DNA from: Streptomyces nitrosporeus
Lineage (GTDB): Bacteria > Actinomycetota > Actinomycetes > Streptomycetales > Streptomycetaceae
Assembly: GCF_008704555.1 (NCBI RefSeq)
Contig: NZ_CP023702.1
Span: forward strand, 5,494,001 to 5,558,000
Direction of reading: 5' to 3'
Length of the DNA stretch: 64,000 nucleotides
Below the pieces are notes generated by a model that saw nothing but the letters and a program-made list of their open reading frames with translations, ran no database searches and was not told where the DNA came from. This document shows, piece by piece, positions 43,882 to 51,491 of this stretch (the stretch's first letter is position 1; the number at the start of each line of letters is the position of its first letter). The translations under genes and the position numbers were made by a program.

Positions 43882-44805
43882 ATGCCCGACCTGAACCCCA
43901 TGAACGCACCCACCACCGTGGTCTCCGCCCGACCGGTCGTCCTGGCCGCCCCGGGCCGCGGTGAGGACCTCCAGGTCCGGGTGACCGCCCCCGCGGCCGG
44001 CGACGGCCTGCCCGTCATCGTCTTCTCGCACGGCTTCGGCTCGTCGATGAACGGCTACGGCCCCCTGGTGGACCACTGGGCCGCGCGGGGCTTCGTCGTC
44101 CTTCAGCCCACCCACCTCGACTCCCGGACGCTCGGCATCCCCGCCGAGGACCCCCGCACACCGCGGATCTGGCGCTTCCGGGTCGAGGACCTCGGGCGCG
44201 TGCTGGACGGACTCGACGTCCTGGAAGCCGCCGTACCGGGCCTCGCCGGACGCGTCGACCGCGCCCGCGTCGCCGTGGCCGGCCACTCCTGGGGAGCCCA
44301 GACGGCGAGCACCCTGCTGGGCGCGCGCGTCCTGGACGCCGACGGCGTCCCGGGCGAGGACATGTCCGACCCCCGCGTCAAGGCGGGCGTCCTGCTCGCG
44401 GCGACCGGACTGGGCGATGACCTGACGCCGTTCGCCGCCGCGCACTTCCCCTTCATGCGGCCGTCCTTCGCCGCCATGACCACGCCCGCTCTGGTCGTCG
44501 CGGGCGACCAGGACCGGTCCCCGCTCTCGACCCGGGGCCCGGACTGGTTCACCGACCCCTACACCCACAGCCCGGGCGACAAGAGCCTCCTCACGCTGTC
44601 CGGCGGCGAGCACTCCCTCGGCGGGGTCTCCGGCTACGAGGCCGCGGAGACGACGGACGAGAACCCCGCGCGCGTCGCCCTGCTCCAGCGGGTCAGCACG
44701 GCCTTCCTGCACGGTGCGCTCCAGGACGGGGGCACCGGCTCCGGGGCCGCGGCCACCGCGCTGGCGGCGGACCCCGGACCGCTGGGGACGCTGGTGAGCA
44801 AGTAG
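43882..44805 (+). CDS. Alpha/beta hydrolase
   Basis: A 307-residue cytoplasmic hydrolase starting at ATG 43882 (GGGAG upstream). The oxyanion region IVFSHGFGSSMNGYGPL, nucleophile elbow AVAGHSWGAQT (Ser136), acid in LVVAGDQDRSPL and catalytic His in SGGEHSLGGVS form a full triad. The layout is like chlorophyllase/dienelactone-hydrolase-type esterases; the substrate is unknown. No signal peptide is seen. Its divergent TetR repressor and 39-bp operator indicate induction by a specific small molecule, possibly the substrate or its product. Confidence 0.9.
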   Translation: MPDLNPMNAPTTVVSARPVVLAAPGRGEDLQVRVTAPAAGDGLPVIVFSHGFGSSMNGYGPLVDHWAARGFVVLQPTHLDSRTLGIPAEDPRTPRIWRFRVEDLGRVLDGLDVLEAAVPGLAGRVDRARVAVAGHSWGAQTASTLLGARVLDADGVPGEDMSDPRVKAGVLLAATGLGDDLTPFAAAHFPFMRPSFAAMTTPALVVAGDQDRSPLSTRGPDWFTDPYTHSPGDKSLLTLSGGEHSLGGVSGYEAAETTDENPARVALLQRVSTAFLHGALQDGGTGSGAAATALAADPGPLGTLVSK

Positions 44806-44837
44806 GCGGGGAGGCGGGCCCCCGCCCGGGTCCCCCC

Positions 44838-44876
44838 GTCCCGGCCCGCCCCGGGGAGTGAGAAGCGGGCCGGGAC
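44838..44876. terminator. Bidirectional terminator, 12-bp perfect stem
   Basis: GTCCCGGCCCGC (44838-44849) pairs exactly with GCGGGCCGGGAC (44865-44876) between two convergent genes; the loop is 15 nt. Confidence 0.8.
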
Positions 44877-44883
44877 CCGGCTC

Positions 44884-45708
44884 TCAGGGCTTGCGGGCCA
44901 CCGCCACGTACTCCCCGCTGTGCGCGCCCTCCTGGCCCGGGACCGGCTCACCGAGCTCGGGGTGCCACTCCTCGGCGGCCACGATGCCGGGCGCGACCAG
45001 GTCGAAGCCTTCGAAGAAGCGGGTGAAGCGGTCACGGTCGCGCATGTCCAGGGTGAGCCCGTTGGCCTTGTACATGTCGCGGACCTTCTGCGACGCCTCC
45101 TCCGGGTGGAAGTCCGGCGTGAGGTGCGAGATCACCAGGTAGCTGCCCGGTGCCAGCGCGGCCGTCAGGCGCTCCACCACCTCGTAGGCCCCCATCTCGT
45201 CGCTCAGGAAGTGCAGCAGGGCGTTCAGGGAGAGGGCGACCGGCCGGTCGAAGTCCAGGATCCCGGCGGCCTCGGCCAGGATGCGGTCGGTTTCCCGTAC
45301 ATCGGCCTGGATGTAACCGAGGACGCCCTCGGGAGTCCCGTTCAGCAGGGCCTGGGCGTGGCTGAGGACGACGGGGTCGTTGTCGCAGTAGACGACCCGG
45401 GCGTCCGGGGCGGTTGTCTGGGCCACCTGGTGGAGGTTGGGCTCGGTGGGGATCCCGGTGCCTATGTCCAGGAACTGGCGTATCCCCTGGCCGGCCGCCC
45501 ACCGGGTCGCCCGGTGGGTGAACGCCCGGTTCATACGCGCCATGACGGGGATGACCGGAGCGAAGGCGGTCAGCTTCCTCCCCAGTTCCTCGTCCACCGG
45601 GTAGTTGTCCTTGCCCCCGAGATACCAGTCGTACAGCCGGGCCGGGTGCGGTTTGCTGGTGTCGATGTCTACGGGGGTCATCGCCGTCTCGCTCTCCGAT
45701 ACGGGCAT
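44884..45708 (-). CDS. SAM-dependent methyltransferase, PF04672 (DUF574) type
   Basis: A protein of about 274 residues in the actinobacterial Methyltransf_19 family. The signature start DIDTSKPHPARLYDWYLGGKD is followed by MARMNRAFTHRATRWAAGQG, SAM motif FLDIGTGIPTEPNLHQVA and the acidic residue in VVYCDNDPVVLSHA. These proteins are abundant in streptomycetes and mostly uncharacterised. ATG 45708 is chosen, with a weak GGTG upstream; ATG 45681, nine codons later, is equally plausible since the conserved part begins right after it. It is divergent from the kinase gene over a 315-bp gap and has no obvious partner. Confidence 0.88.
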   Translation of the reverse strand: MPVSESETAMTPVDIDTSKPHPARLYDWYLGGKDNYPVDEELGRKLTAFAPVIPVMARMNRAFTHRATRWAAGQGIRQFLDIGTGIPTEPNLHQVAQTTAPDARVVYCDNDPVVLSHAQALLNGTPEGVLGYIQADVRETDRILAEAAGILDFDRPVALSLNALLHFLSDEMGAYEVVERLTAALAPGSYLVISHLTPDFHPEEASQKVRDMYKANGLTLDMRDRDRFTRFFEGFDLVAPGIVAAEEWHPELGEPVPGQEGAHSGEYVAVARKP

Positions 45709-46023
45709 CACCGGCCACCGGGCGTGCGATGCCGAGCAGTTGATCGAACTGGGAGCAGCATAAGCACGCCGGGGAACGGCCGGCCGCCCGGTGCCGCAGC
45801 CGGAGACACCGCGCTCCGGGGCCCGTTGCCCCCGTGCTGACGGCCCCTCACCGGCGAAGGGGCCGGGTCGGCGGCGGACGGCGGACGGCGGACGGCCCGC
45901 GGCCTCGCGCGGGCATGTCACGGGGCGGCGGGATGGTTGTCACCGGCGCGTCACGTGCCGTCACCCCGCCCGCCGGGCCGTCTACAGTGCTGCCCATACG
46001 AAGACCGGCTCTTGGGGGGTTGG
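45709..46023. other. Divergent intergenic region, no gene
   Basis: The 315 bp between the methyltransferase and kinase starts carry no supported gene. They should hold both promoters. An imperfect tandem GGCGGACG unit is seen at 45882-45896; no clear operator was found. Confidence 0.5.
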
Positions 46024-48057
46024 ATGCACAGCGAGGGCAAGGCCGGCAGGGGACCACAGGACGGGCCGGACACGGTGATCGCGGGCCGCTACAGACTGCT
46101 GCGCCAGCTCGGGCGCGGTGGGATGGGAGTGGTCTGGGAGGCACTGGACACGAGCCTGGACCGGAAGGTGGCCGTTAAGGGGCTGCTCTACCCGGGCGCC
46201 GCGAGTCCCGAGGCCCAGGCGAACTGGGTGAGCCGGGCACGCCGTGAGGCGCAGGCCATCGCCAGGATCGGCCACCAGAACGTCGTCGCCGTGCACGATG
46301 TGATCGAGGACGGCAACCAGGTCTGGATCGTGATGGAGCTGCTCAACTCGCGCTCCCTCGCCGACCTGTTGCGCGAGCAGCAGCAGCTGTCCGTGCCGCA
46401 CGCGGCGCGGATCGGCCTCCAGGTGCTGCGCGGGCTGGCCGCCGTCCACGAATCCGGCGTACTGCACCGCGATGTGAAGCCCCACAACGTCCTCTTCCGC
46501 CCCGACGGGCGCGCGCTCCTCATGGACTTCGGGATCGCCACCTTCGAGGGCGCGGCCCAGGTGACCCGCTCGCACGAGATCATCGGGACGCCGCAGTACC
46601 TCGCACCCGAGCTGCTCAGCCACACACCGGCCAACCCGCGCCCCGCCTCCGCCGCTTCCGACCTGTGGGCGCTGGGCGTCACCCTCTACGAGATGGTGGA
46701 GGGCAGGCGCCCCTTCGACGGGGGCGGGAGCTTCGAGATCCTCATCGCCGTACGCGAGTCGCCGCTGCCCCCGATGAGATACGCCGGTCCGCTCACCGCG
46801 CTGATCGGGGCACTGCTGGAGAAGGACCCCGCACGGCGCCCGGACGCCGCCGAGGCGGAGCGGATGCTGCGGGCCGTGACCCAGGACGTCGCCGCGCTGG
46901 ACACCCCGGCGGCCCGGCCGAAGCCCCCGGAGCCGGAGCCCCAGGAGCCCTCGTCGCCCCAGGAGCCGCCGAAGCCCTCGGAGCCGGAGGCCCCGGAGTC
47001 CGCGCCCCGGCGGTCCACGGCGGGCACGGCATCGGCCGGGCCCGTGGGGACCGCCGGGGCGCGGGTCGTGGAGCCCGGGGCACCGGCCGGTACCGGGACG
47101 CCGGCGGGCCGTGGACGCCGGGAGCGCTGGAAGGTCCCGGCGGCCGTCCTCTGCACGGCACTGCTGGTCGGCGGGGGCCTGTTCGCCTGGGGCGAGTGGG
47201 GCGGAAGCGCATCGGAGGCCGAGGGCGCCGGGACGGACAAGGGGGCGGCCGTGGCCGGGGGGACGAAGGCCCCGAGGTTCAGCGACACGCACGACGAACT
47301 GCGCATCGGCGTCAAGAAGGACCAGCCCGGCCTGAGCGTGCAGGTCGGGGACGGCTACAAGGGGTTCGAGGTCGACCTGGGCAGGGAGATCGGCCGGAGC
47401 CTGGGATTCGACGACGACAAGGTGAAGTTCTCCACCGTGAACTCGGGTAACCGCAGCGAGCGGCTGGCAGCCGGGAGGATCGATCTCGTACTGGCCTCGT
47501 ACAGCATCAGCGAGCAGCGCGAGGCGGAGGACGGGGTGAAGTTCGCCGGTCCCTACTTCGAGGCGCTCAAGGGGCTCCTGGTGCGCAAGGGGCGGCCGTA
47601 CAACGATCTCGGCGACCTGCAGGACACCCCCACCGCCGACGTCTGCACCGCGCGGGAGTCGGTCTACGTGCCCTGGATCAAGAAGGAGGGGCTGGAGGAC
47701 CAGATGGTGCTCCGCGCGGGGTACGAGGACTGCGTGAAGCTGCTGCTGGACCCGGGATCCGCCGTCTACGCGGTCGCCACCGACGACGTCATCGTCGCCG
47801 GACTCGCCGACAAGTACGCCGAGAAGACGAAGGCGCTCGACAGCATCGGGGACCCGGACGGCCCCGGAGTGGAGGGCTACGGAGTGGCGATGGCGGAAGA
47901 GGAGACGGGGCTCCACCGGGAGGTGTGCCAGGCGCTGTCCACCCTCATGGGGGAGTCCGCCGGGAAGACCTCGCGGTGGGCGGAGATCTACTCCAGGCAC
48001 CTGGAGCCGGTCATGGGGCAGTCGGCGCCGAAGAAGCCGGGGCTGACCTCGTGCTGA
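46024..48057 (+). CDS. Receptor-like Ser/Thr kinase fused to an extracellular solute-binding domain
   Basis: A 677-residue membrane protein from ATG 46024 (GGGGGG upstream). Residues about 20-285 are a Hanks kinase with all key elements: GRGGMGVVWEA, VAVKGL, HRDVKPHNVL, DFGIATF and GTPQYLAPEL. A Pro/Glu/Ala-rich juxtamembrane linker leads to one transmembrane helix near residue 367-388 (PAAVLCTALLVGGGLFAW). Outside, residues about 425-665 form a type 3 periplasmic-binding domain (LRIGVKKDQPGLSV, YKGFEVDLGREIGRSLGF, RIDLVLASYSISEQRE), the family that binds amino acids. It should sense an extracellular amino acid or similar ligand and phosphorylate cytoplasmic targets. No transporter genes adjoin it. 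Confidence 0.93.
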   Translation: MHSEGKAGRGPQDGPDTVIAGRYRLLRQLGRGGMGVVWEALDTSLDRKVAVKGLLYPGAASPEAQANWVSRARREAQAIARIGHQNVVAVHDVIEDGNQVWIVMELLNSRSLADLLREQQQLSVPHAARIGLQVLRGLAAVHESGVLHRDVKPHNVLFRPDGRALLMDFGIATFEGAAQVTRSHEIIGTPQYLAPELLSHTPANPRPASAASDLWALGVTLYEMVEGRRPFDGGGSFEILIAVRESPLPPMRYAGPLTALIGALLEKDPARRPDAAEAERMLRAVTQDVAALDTPAARPKPPEPEPQEPSSPQEPPKPSEPEAPESAPRRSTAGTASAGPVGTAGARVVEPGAPAGTGTPAGRGRRERWKVPAAVLCTALLVGGGLFAWGEWGGSASEAEGAGTDKGAAVAGGTKAPRFSDTHDELRIGVKKDQPGLSVQVGDGYKGFEVDLGREIGRSLGFDDDKVKFSTVNSGNRSERLAAGRIDLVLASYSISEQREAEDGVKFAGPYFEALKGLLVRKGRPYNDLGDLQDTPTADVCTARESVYVPWIKKEGLEDQMVLRAGYEDCVKLLLDPGSAVYAVATDDVIVAGLADKYAEKTKALDSIGDPDGPGVEGYGVAMAEEETGLHREVCQALSTLMGESAGKTSRWAEIYSRHLEPVMGQSAPKKPGLTSC

Positions 48058-48113
48058 GGGGGGTGCCGGCCTCATGCTGAGGGGGCGCCGGCCTCGTGCT
48101 GAGGGGCGGCGCC
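48047..48113. repeat. Three tandem copies of a ~23-bp unit at the kinase stop
   Basis: CTC(G/A)TGCTGAGGGG followed by a GCCGGC-type tail repeats three times from 48047, the first copy containing the kinase TGA. Slippage has probably duplicated the gene end. Confidence 0.7.
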
Positions 48114-48116
48114 GGT

Positions 48117-48665
48117 TCAGTCGTCGTCCAGCCGGGAGTACATCAGCATGTCCCGGCGGACGCCGCCGATCCGCTGCCAGCCGCGCAGCAGTCCTTCGCG
48201 CCGGTAGCCGGCGCTCTCGGCGGTCCGTACGGACGCGTCGTTCCACGGTTCGATGAGCATGTGCAGGCGGGCCAGGCGCAGTTCGTGCAGGGCCCAGGCG
48301 GTGACCGTGCGCAGGGCGGCGCCGGTCGCACCCTGCCGGCGGCCGGGGGCGGCCGTCCAGTAGCCGACCGTCGCCCGGCCCTCCGCCGCGTCCTTCAGCC
48401 AGAGGCCGATGGAGCCGACCGGCCGCCGGTCCCGTACGCGGGCGATCACGAACGGGTACCCGCTGCCGGTGGCGGCCTGCTCCCACTGGCGCCGGACGTA
48501 GACCTGGGCTGCCTCGTCGGAGTACGGCGAGGGGATCGTGGTGATCAGCGGGATGTACGCGTCCTCCGACGCCTCGCGTACGAGGGGGAGGTCGCTCAGT
48601 TCCCAGGGCCGGAGCACGAAGGCGGTTCCGGCGGTCAGGCTCGGTACGGTCAGCGGTTCTGCCAT
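48117..48665 (-). CDS. GNAT family N-acetyltransferase (RimJ/RimL type)
   Basis: A protein of about 182 residues resembling RimJ/RimL acetyltransferases that use acetyl-CoA to modify N-terminal or small-molecule amines. It has LRPWELSDLPLVREA at the start, VRRQWEQAATGSGYPFVIA, GSIGLWLK, the acetyl-CoA loop GYWTAAPGRRQGATGAAL and RLHMLIEPWNDASVRTAESA (quoted in full length limit), with ESAGYRREGLL near the end, all typical. ATG 48665 is preferred because AGGA is eight bases upstream; ATG 48674 is possible. The target is unknown. It stands alone. Confidence 0.9.
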   Translation of the reverse strand: MAEPLTVPSLTAGTAFVLRPWELSDLPLVREASEDAYIPLITTIPSPYSDEAAQVYVRRQWEQAATGSGYPFVIARVRDRRPVGSIGLWLKDAAEGRATVGYWTAAPGRRQGATGAALRTVTAWALHELRLARLHMLIEPWNDASVRTAESAGYRREGLLRGWQRIGGVRRDMLMYSRLDDD

Positions 48666-48843
48666 GTCCGCCATCCTGGCGTGAGCGCGGCGCACGGCCG
48701 GGTCCGACTCACCCGGCGGCCGTACCGGGAGGGCGTACCGGAGCCGCGGGGTCCGGTACGCCGGCGGCCCCGGACCGTGCGGCCGGGGGCGGGACGGTAC
48801 GCGGCCCGGTGCGGACCGGAGGCCGTGCGCCCACCCGGCCCCG

Positions 48844-49698
48844 TCAGCCGATGCGGGTACCGGTGCCGCTCACCCTCACCCGGGGATCGCCGGGGCGCAG
48901 CTCGACGGTGAGGGTGCCGGGACGGCCCATGTCGGCCCCCTGGTGCAGGGTGAGCACGGCGTCGTCCGGCACGAGGGCCAGCTCACGGGCGTACGCGCCG
49001 AAGGCGGCGGCCGCCGCGCCCGTCGCCGGGTCCTCGACCACCCCGCCGACCGGGAACGGGTCGCGGACGTGGAAGACGTCCGCCGACTCCCGCCACACCA
49101 GCTGAAGAGTCGTCAGATCCAGTCGGTGCATCAGGGTTTCCAGCCGCGTGAAGTCGTACGCCAGGCCGGCCAGCCGTTCACGGGTCGCCGCGGCCAGGAC
49201 CAGATGGCGGGCGCCCGCGTAGGCGATGCGCGGGGGCAGGGCCGGGTCGAGGTCCGCGGCCGGCCAGTCGAGGGCGGCCAGCGCCTCGGCCAGATCGCCG
49301 TCGGTGACACCGAGGACGTGCGGTTCGACGCTCGTCAGGGTGGCGTGGAGCTCCCCGCCCGTCCGGACGACACCGACCGGGACCGGGCCGGCGGCGGTCG
49401 TGAAGACCAGGTCGCCCGGACCGTCGCGCTCGGCGAGGGCAAGGGCCGCCGCCACGGTCGCGTGCCCGCAGAAGGGCACTTCGGCCTTCGGGCTGAAGTA
49501 GCGGACGGTGTGGCCGCCCCGGCCGTCCGGCTCGGTCAGGAACGCCGTCTCGCTGTACCCCAGGTCCGCGGCGACGGCCAGCATCGCGCCGTCGTCGAGG
49601 CCGGCGGCGTCCAGGACCACGCCGGCCGGGTTGCCCCCGTCGGGGTCGGAGGAGAAGGCGGTGTACCGGAGTACCTCGGTGCGGGGGAGTCGGCTCAT
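48844..49698 (-). CDS. PhzF-like isomerase
   Basis: A 284-residue protein of the PhzF phenazine-biosynthesis family, a diaminopimelate-epimerase fold with two similar lobes. The N-terminal TAFSSDPDGGNPAGVVL, catalytic-Glu region LGYSETAFLTEP (Glu48), FSPKAEVPFCGHATVAAA and C-terminal VEDPATGAAAAAFGAYA are all conserved. No other phenazine genes are nearby, so it is a stand-alone family member acting on an unknown substrate. Cytoplasmic; ATG 49698. Confidence 0.93.
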   Translation of the reverse strand: MSRLPRTEVLRYTAFSSDPDGGNPAGVVLDAAGLDDGAMLAVAADLGYSETAFLTEPDGRGGHTVRYFSPKAEVPFCGHATVAAALALAERDGPGDLVFTTAAGPVPVGVVRTGGELHATLTSVEPHVLGVTDGDLAEALAALDWPAADLDPALPPRIAYAGARHLVLAAATRERLAGLAYDFTRLETLMHRLDLTTLQLVWRESADVFHVRDPFPVGGVVEDPATGAAAAAFGAYARELALVPDDAVLTLHQGADMGRPGTLTVELRPGDPRVRVSGTGTRIG

Positions 49699-49813
49699 GC
49701 TGCCGACAACCAGGGCGTCCCGTGCCGCATTCCCGCCGCGCGGCGGGGCGCGGCGGAAGCGGTGTGGCCGGTACGGGAGCCGGGCGGGCCCGGATCCGGC
49801 GACCCGGGCCCGC

Positions 49814-49881
49814 CCGCCCGCGGAGACCGCCCGCCCGCGGAGACCGCCCGCCCGCGGAGACCGCCCGCCCGCGGAGACCGC
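49814..49881. repeat. Four exact tandem copies of a 17-bp unit
   Basis: CCGCCCGCGGAGACCGC is repeated four times without mismatch (49814-49830, 49831-49847, 49848-49864, 49865-49881), in the gap between PhzF and the lamin-tail protein. Each unit contains a GCGG/CCGC dyad. A minisatellite likely to vary between strains. Confidence 0.9.
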
Positions 49882-49922
49882 AGGCGGGCGGCACTCCGCG
49901 TGCGGATCAGCGGATCAGCGGA

Positions 49923-50390
49923 TCAGTGGCAGGACTTGACGCCGCTGCCGGACTTCGACCACGAGCAGGAGTCCAGGAGCTTCCCGGTCGGCTTGTACAT
50001 CCGCGCCTTGTCGCCGGTGTTGTTCCAGACGTACGAACCGCGGTTCCAGTACACGTGGGCCCCGGAGTTCTTCCCCTTGCCGGTGTGCACCCGGACGGTC
50101 TTGCCCGCCGCGAGCGTGTAGCTGCCGAACGTGTAGGTGTAGCCGGTGTTGTCCTTCAGCTTCAGACCCTTGAGCTGGAGCTTCTTCTTGCCGTTGTTGT
50201 GGATGTCCACGTACTCGGCGTTCAGGGACGTGTTGGAGCGGGTGTCCTTGCCGGGGCTGTCGTACTGGATCTTCCCGAGGTGCAGGCCGCCCTGGTGGGG
50301 GGCGGCGGAGGCCGGGGCCGCGGCGAGGAGCGAACCGGCCAGGACCCCGGCGGCGGCCACGGCCAGCGGGGCGGCAACAGATATGCGCAT
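49923..50390 (-). CDS. Secreted lamin-tail-domain protein
   Basis: A 155-residue exported protein. ATG 50390 has AGGA eight bases upstream and begins a Sec signal (VAAAGVLAGSLLAAAPASAA, cleavage after ASA-A near residue 29). The mature part is a lamin-tail-like beta sandwich: LHLGKIQYDSPGKD, NAEYVDIHNNGKKKLQLKG, YTFGSYTLAAGKTVRVHTG and NRGSYVWNNTGDKARMY. Bacterial versions occur in extracellular nucleases and surface proteins; here the domain stands alone. Two Cys near the C terminus (SCSWSKSGSGVKSC) may form a disulfide. A role in binding DNA or cell-surface polymers is only suggested. Confidence 0.9.
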   Translation of the reverse strand: MRISVAAPLAVAAAGVLAGSLLAAAPASAAPHQGGLHLGKIQYDSPGKDTRSNTSLNAEYVDIHNNGKKKLQLKGLKLKDNTGYTYTFGSYTLAAGKTVRVHTGKGKNSGAHVYWNRGSYVWNNTGDKARMYKPTGKLLDSCSWSKSGSGVKSCH

Positions 50391-50564
50391 GCTGCGTGTT
50401 CCTTCTGTGTGCATCTGGTGAAGGTCAGTAGCATACGGGCAGCAGTTGCCCACCCGGGACGGAAGTCGGGAAATCAGTAAATTACATGCCCCAGCGGCCT
50501 GTTGCCCTCGGAACGCGACGGCCGGGCCCCACCGGACGGACCCCCGCCGAAACCGGTGGAGGCG

Positions 50565-51320
50565 TCAGCCGCGGCCGACGTACGGCATCGCCGTCGCCAT
50601 CACCGTCGCGAACTGCACGTTCGCGTCGAGCGGCAGCTCGGCCATGTGCAGGACGGTCCGGGCCACGTCCGCCGCGTCCATCACCGGTTCGACCGCCGTG
50701 GCACCACTGGCCTGGAGGACGCCGTGCCGCATCCGCTCGGTCATGTCCGTCGCCGCGTTCCCGATGTCGATCTGCCCGCAGGCGATCCGGTACGGACGTC
50801 CGTCCAGCGACAGCGACTTGGTGAGCCCGGTGACGGCGTGCTTCGTCGCCGTGTACGCGACCGAGTGCGGGCGCGGGGAGTGCGCCGAGACCGAGCCGTT
50901 GTTGATGATCCGGCCGCCCTGCGGATCCTGCTCCTTCATCAGCCGGAACGCCGCCTGCGCGCACAGGAACGCCCCCGTCAGGTTGACGTCCACCACGCCC
51001 CGCCAGTCCTCGTACGCCAGTTCCTCGACCGGCACCGAGCCCGGCCCGAAGGTGCCCGCGTTGTTGAACAGCAGGTCCAGGCGGCCGAAACGGTCCCGTA
51101 CGTCCGCGAAGAGCGCCGTCACCGCCCGCGGGTCCGTCACATCGGCGGGTACGCACACCGCCTCCCCCGGACCGGCGCCGGCGGCGGCCGACTCCAGGGC
51201 CCCGGCCCGCCGGCCCGCCAGCACCACGGTCCAGCCCGCCCCGGAGAGCGTCAGCGCGACCGCCCTGCCGATACCCGAACCCGCCCCTGTCACCACTGCG
51301 ATCCTCTGCGATGCGTTCAT
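50565..51320 (-). CDS. Short-chain dehydrogenase/reductase
   Basis: A 251-residue NAD(P)-dependent oxidoreductase of the classical SDR type. The cofactor motif is VVTGAGSGIGRAVAL (TGxxxGxG), then LDLLFNNAGTFG for NNAG, the catalytic Ser in IINNGSVSAHS and the YxxxK pair in SVAYTATKHAVTGL; QIDIGNAATDM follows as usual. ATG 51320 is chosen since homology starts there; its ribosome site is weak, and an upstream in-frame start would add 16 unusual residues. Substrate unknown. Divergent from phoD. Confidence 0.92.
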   Translation of the reverse strand: MNASQRIAVVTGAGSGIGRAVALTLSGAGWTVVLAGRRAGALESAAAGAGPGEAVCVPADVTDPRAVTALFADVRDRFGRLDLLFNNAGTFGPGSVPVEELAYEDWRGVVDVNLTGAFLCAQAAFRLMKEQDPQGGRIINNGSVSAHSPRPHSVAYTATKHAVTGLTKSLSLDGRPYRIACGQIDIGNAATDMTERMRHGVLQASGATAVEPVMDAADVARTVLHMAELPLDANVQFATVMATAMPYVGRG

Positions 51321-51491
51321 GGAGCGGCAGGGTAGCCGGGGTCCCGCGGCACCCGGCGCGCGCACCGGGACGAAGCGGCGTCCCGCACACGCTGCTCATC
51401 CCGCCGCCATCGAGATGTTGTGTACGTGCCAGCGGCAGGTCGTTCCCCCGGACTCCAATGCCTCTGACGACAATCCGGCAGTGGAGGGCAC

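Noticed and set aside
49814..49881. CRISPR-like array
   Set aside because: Units of 17 bp are contiguous with no spacers and no cas genes are present in the window.
51425..51491. Possible PHO box upstream of phoD
   Set aside because: Only one GTTCCCC-like unit is present; PhoP sites need at least two 11-bp direct repeats.
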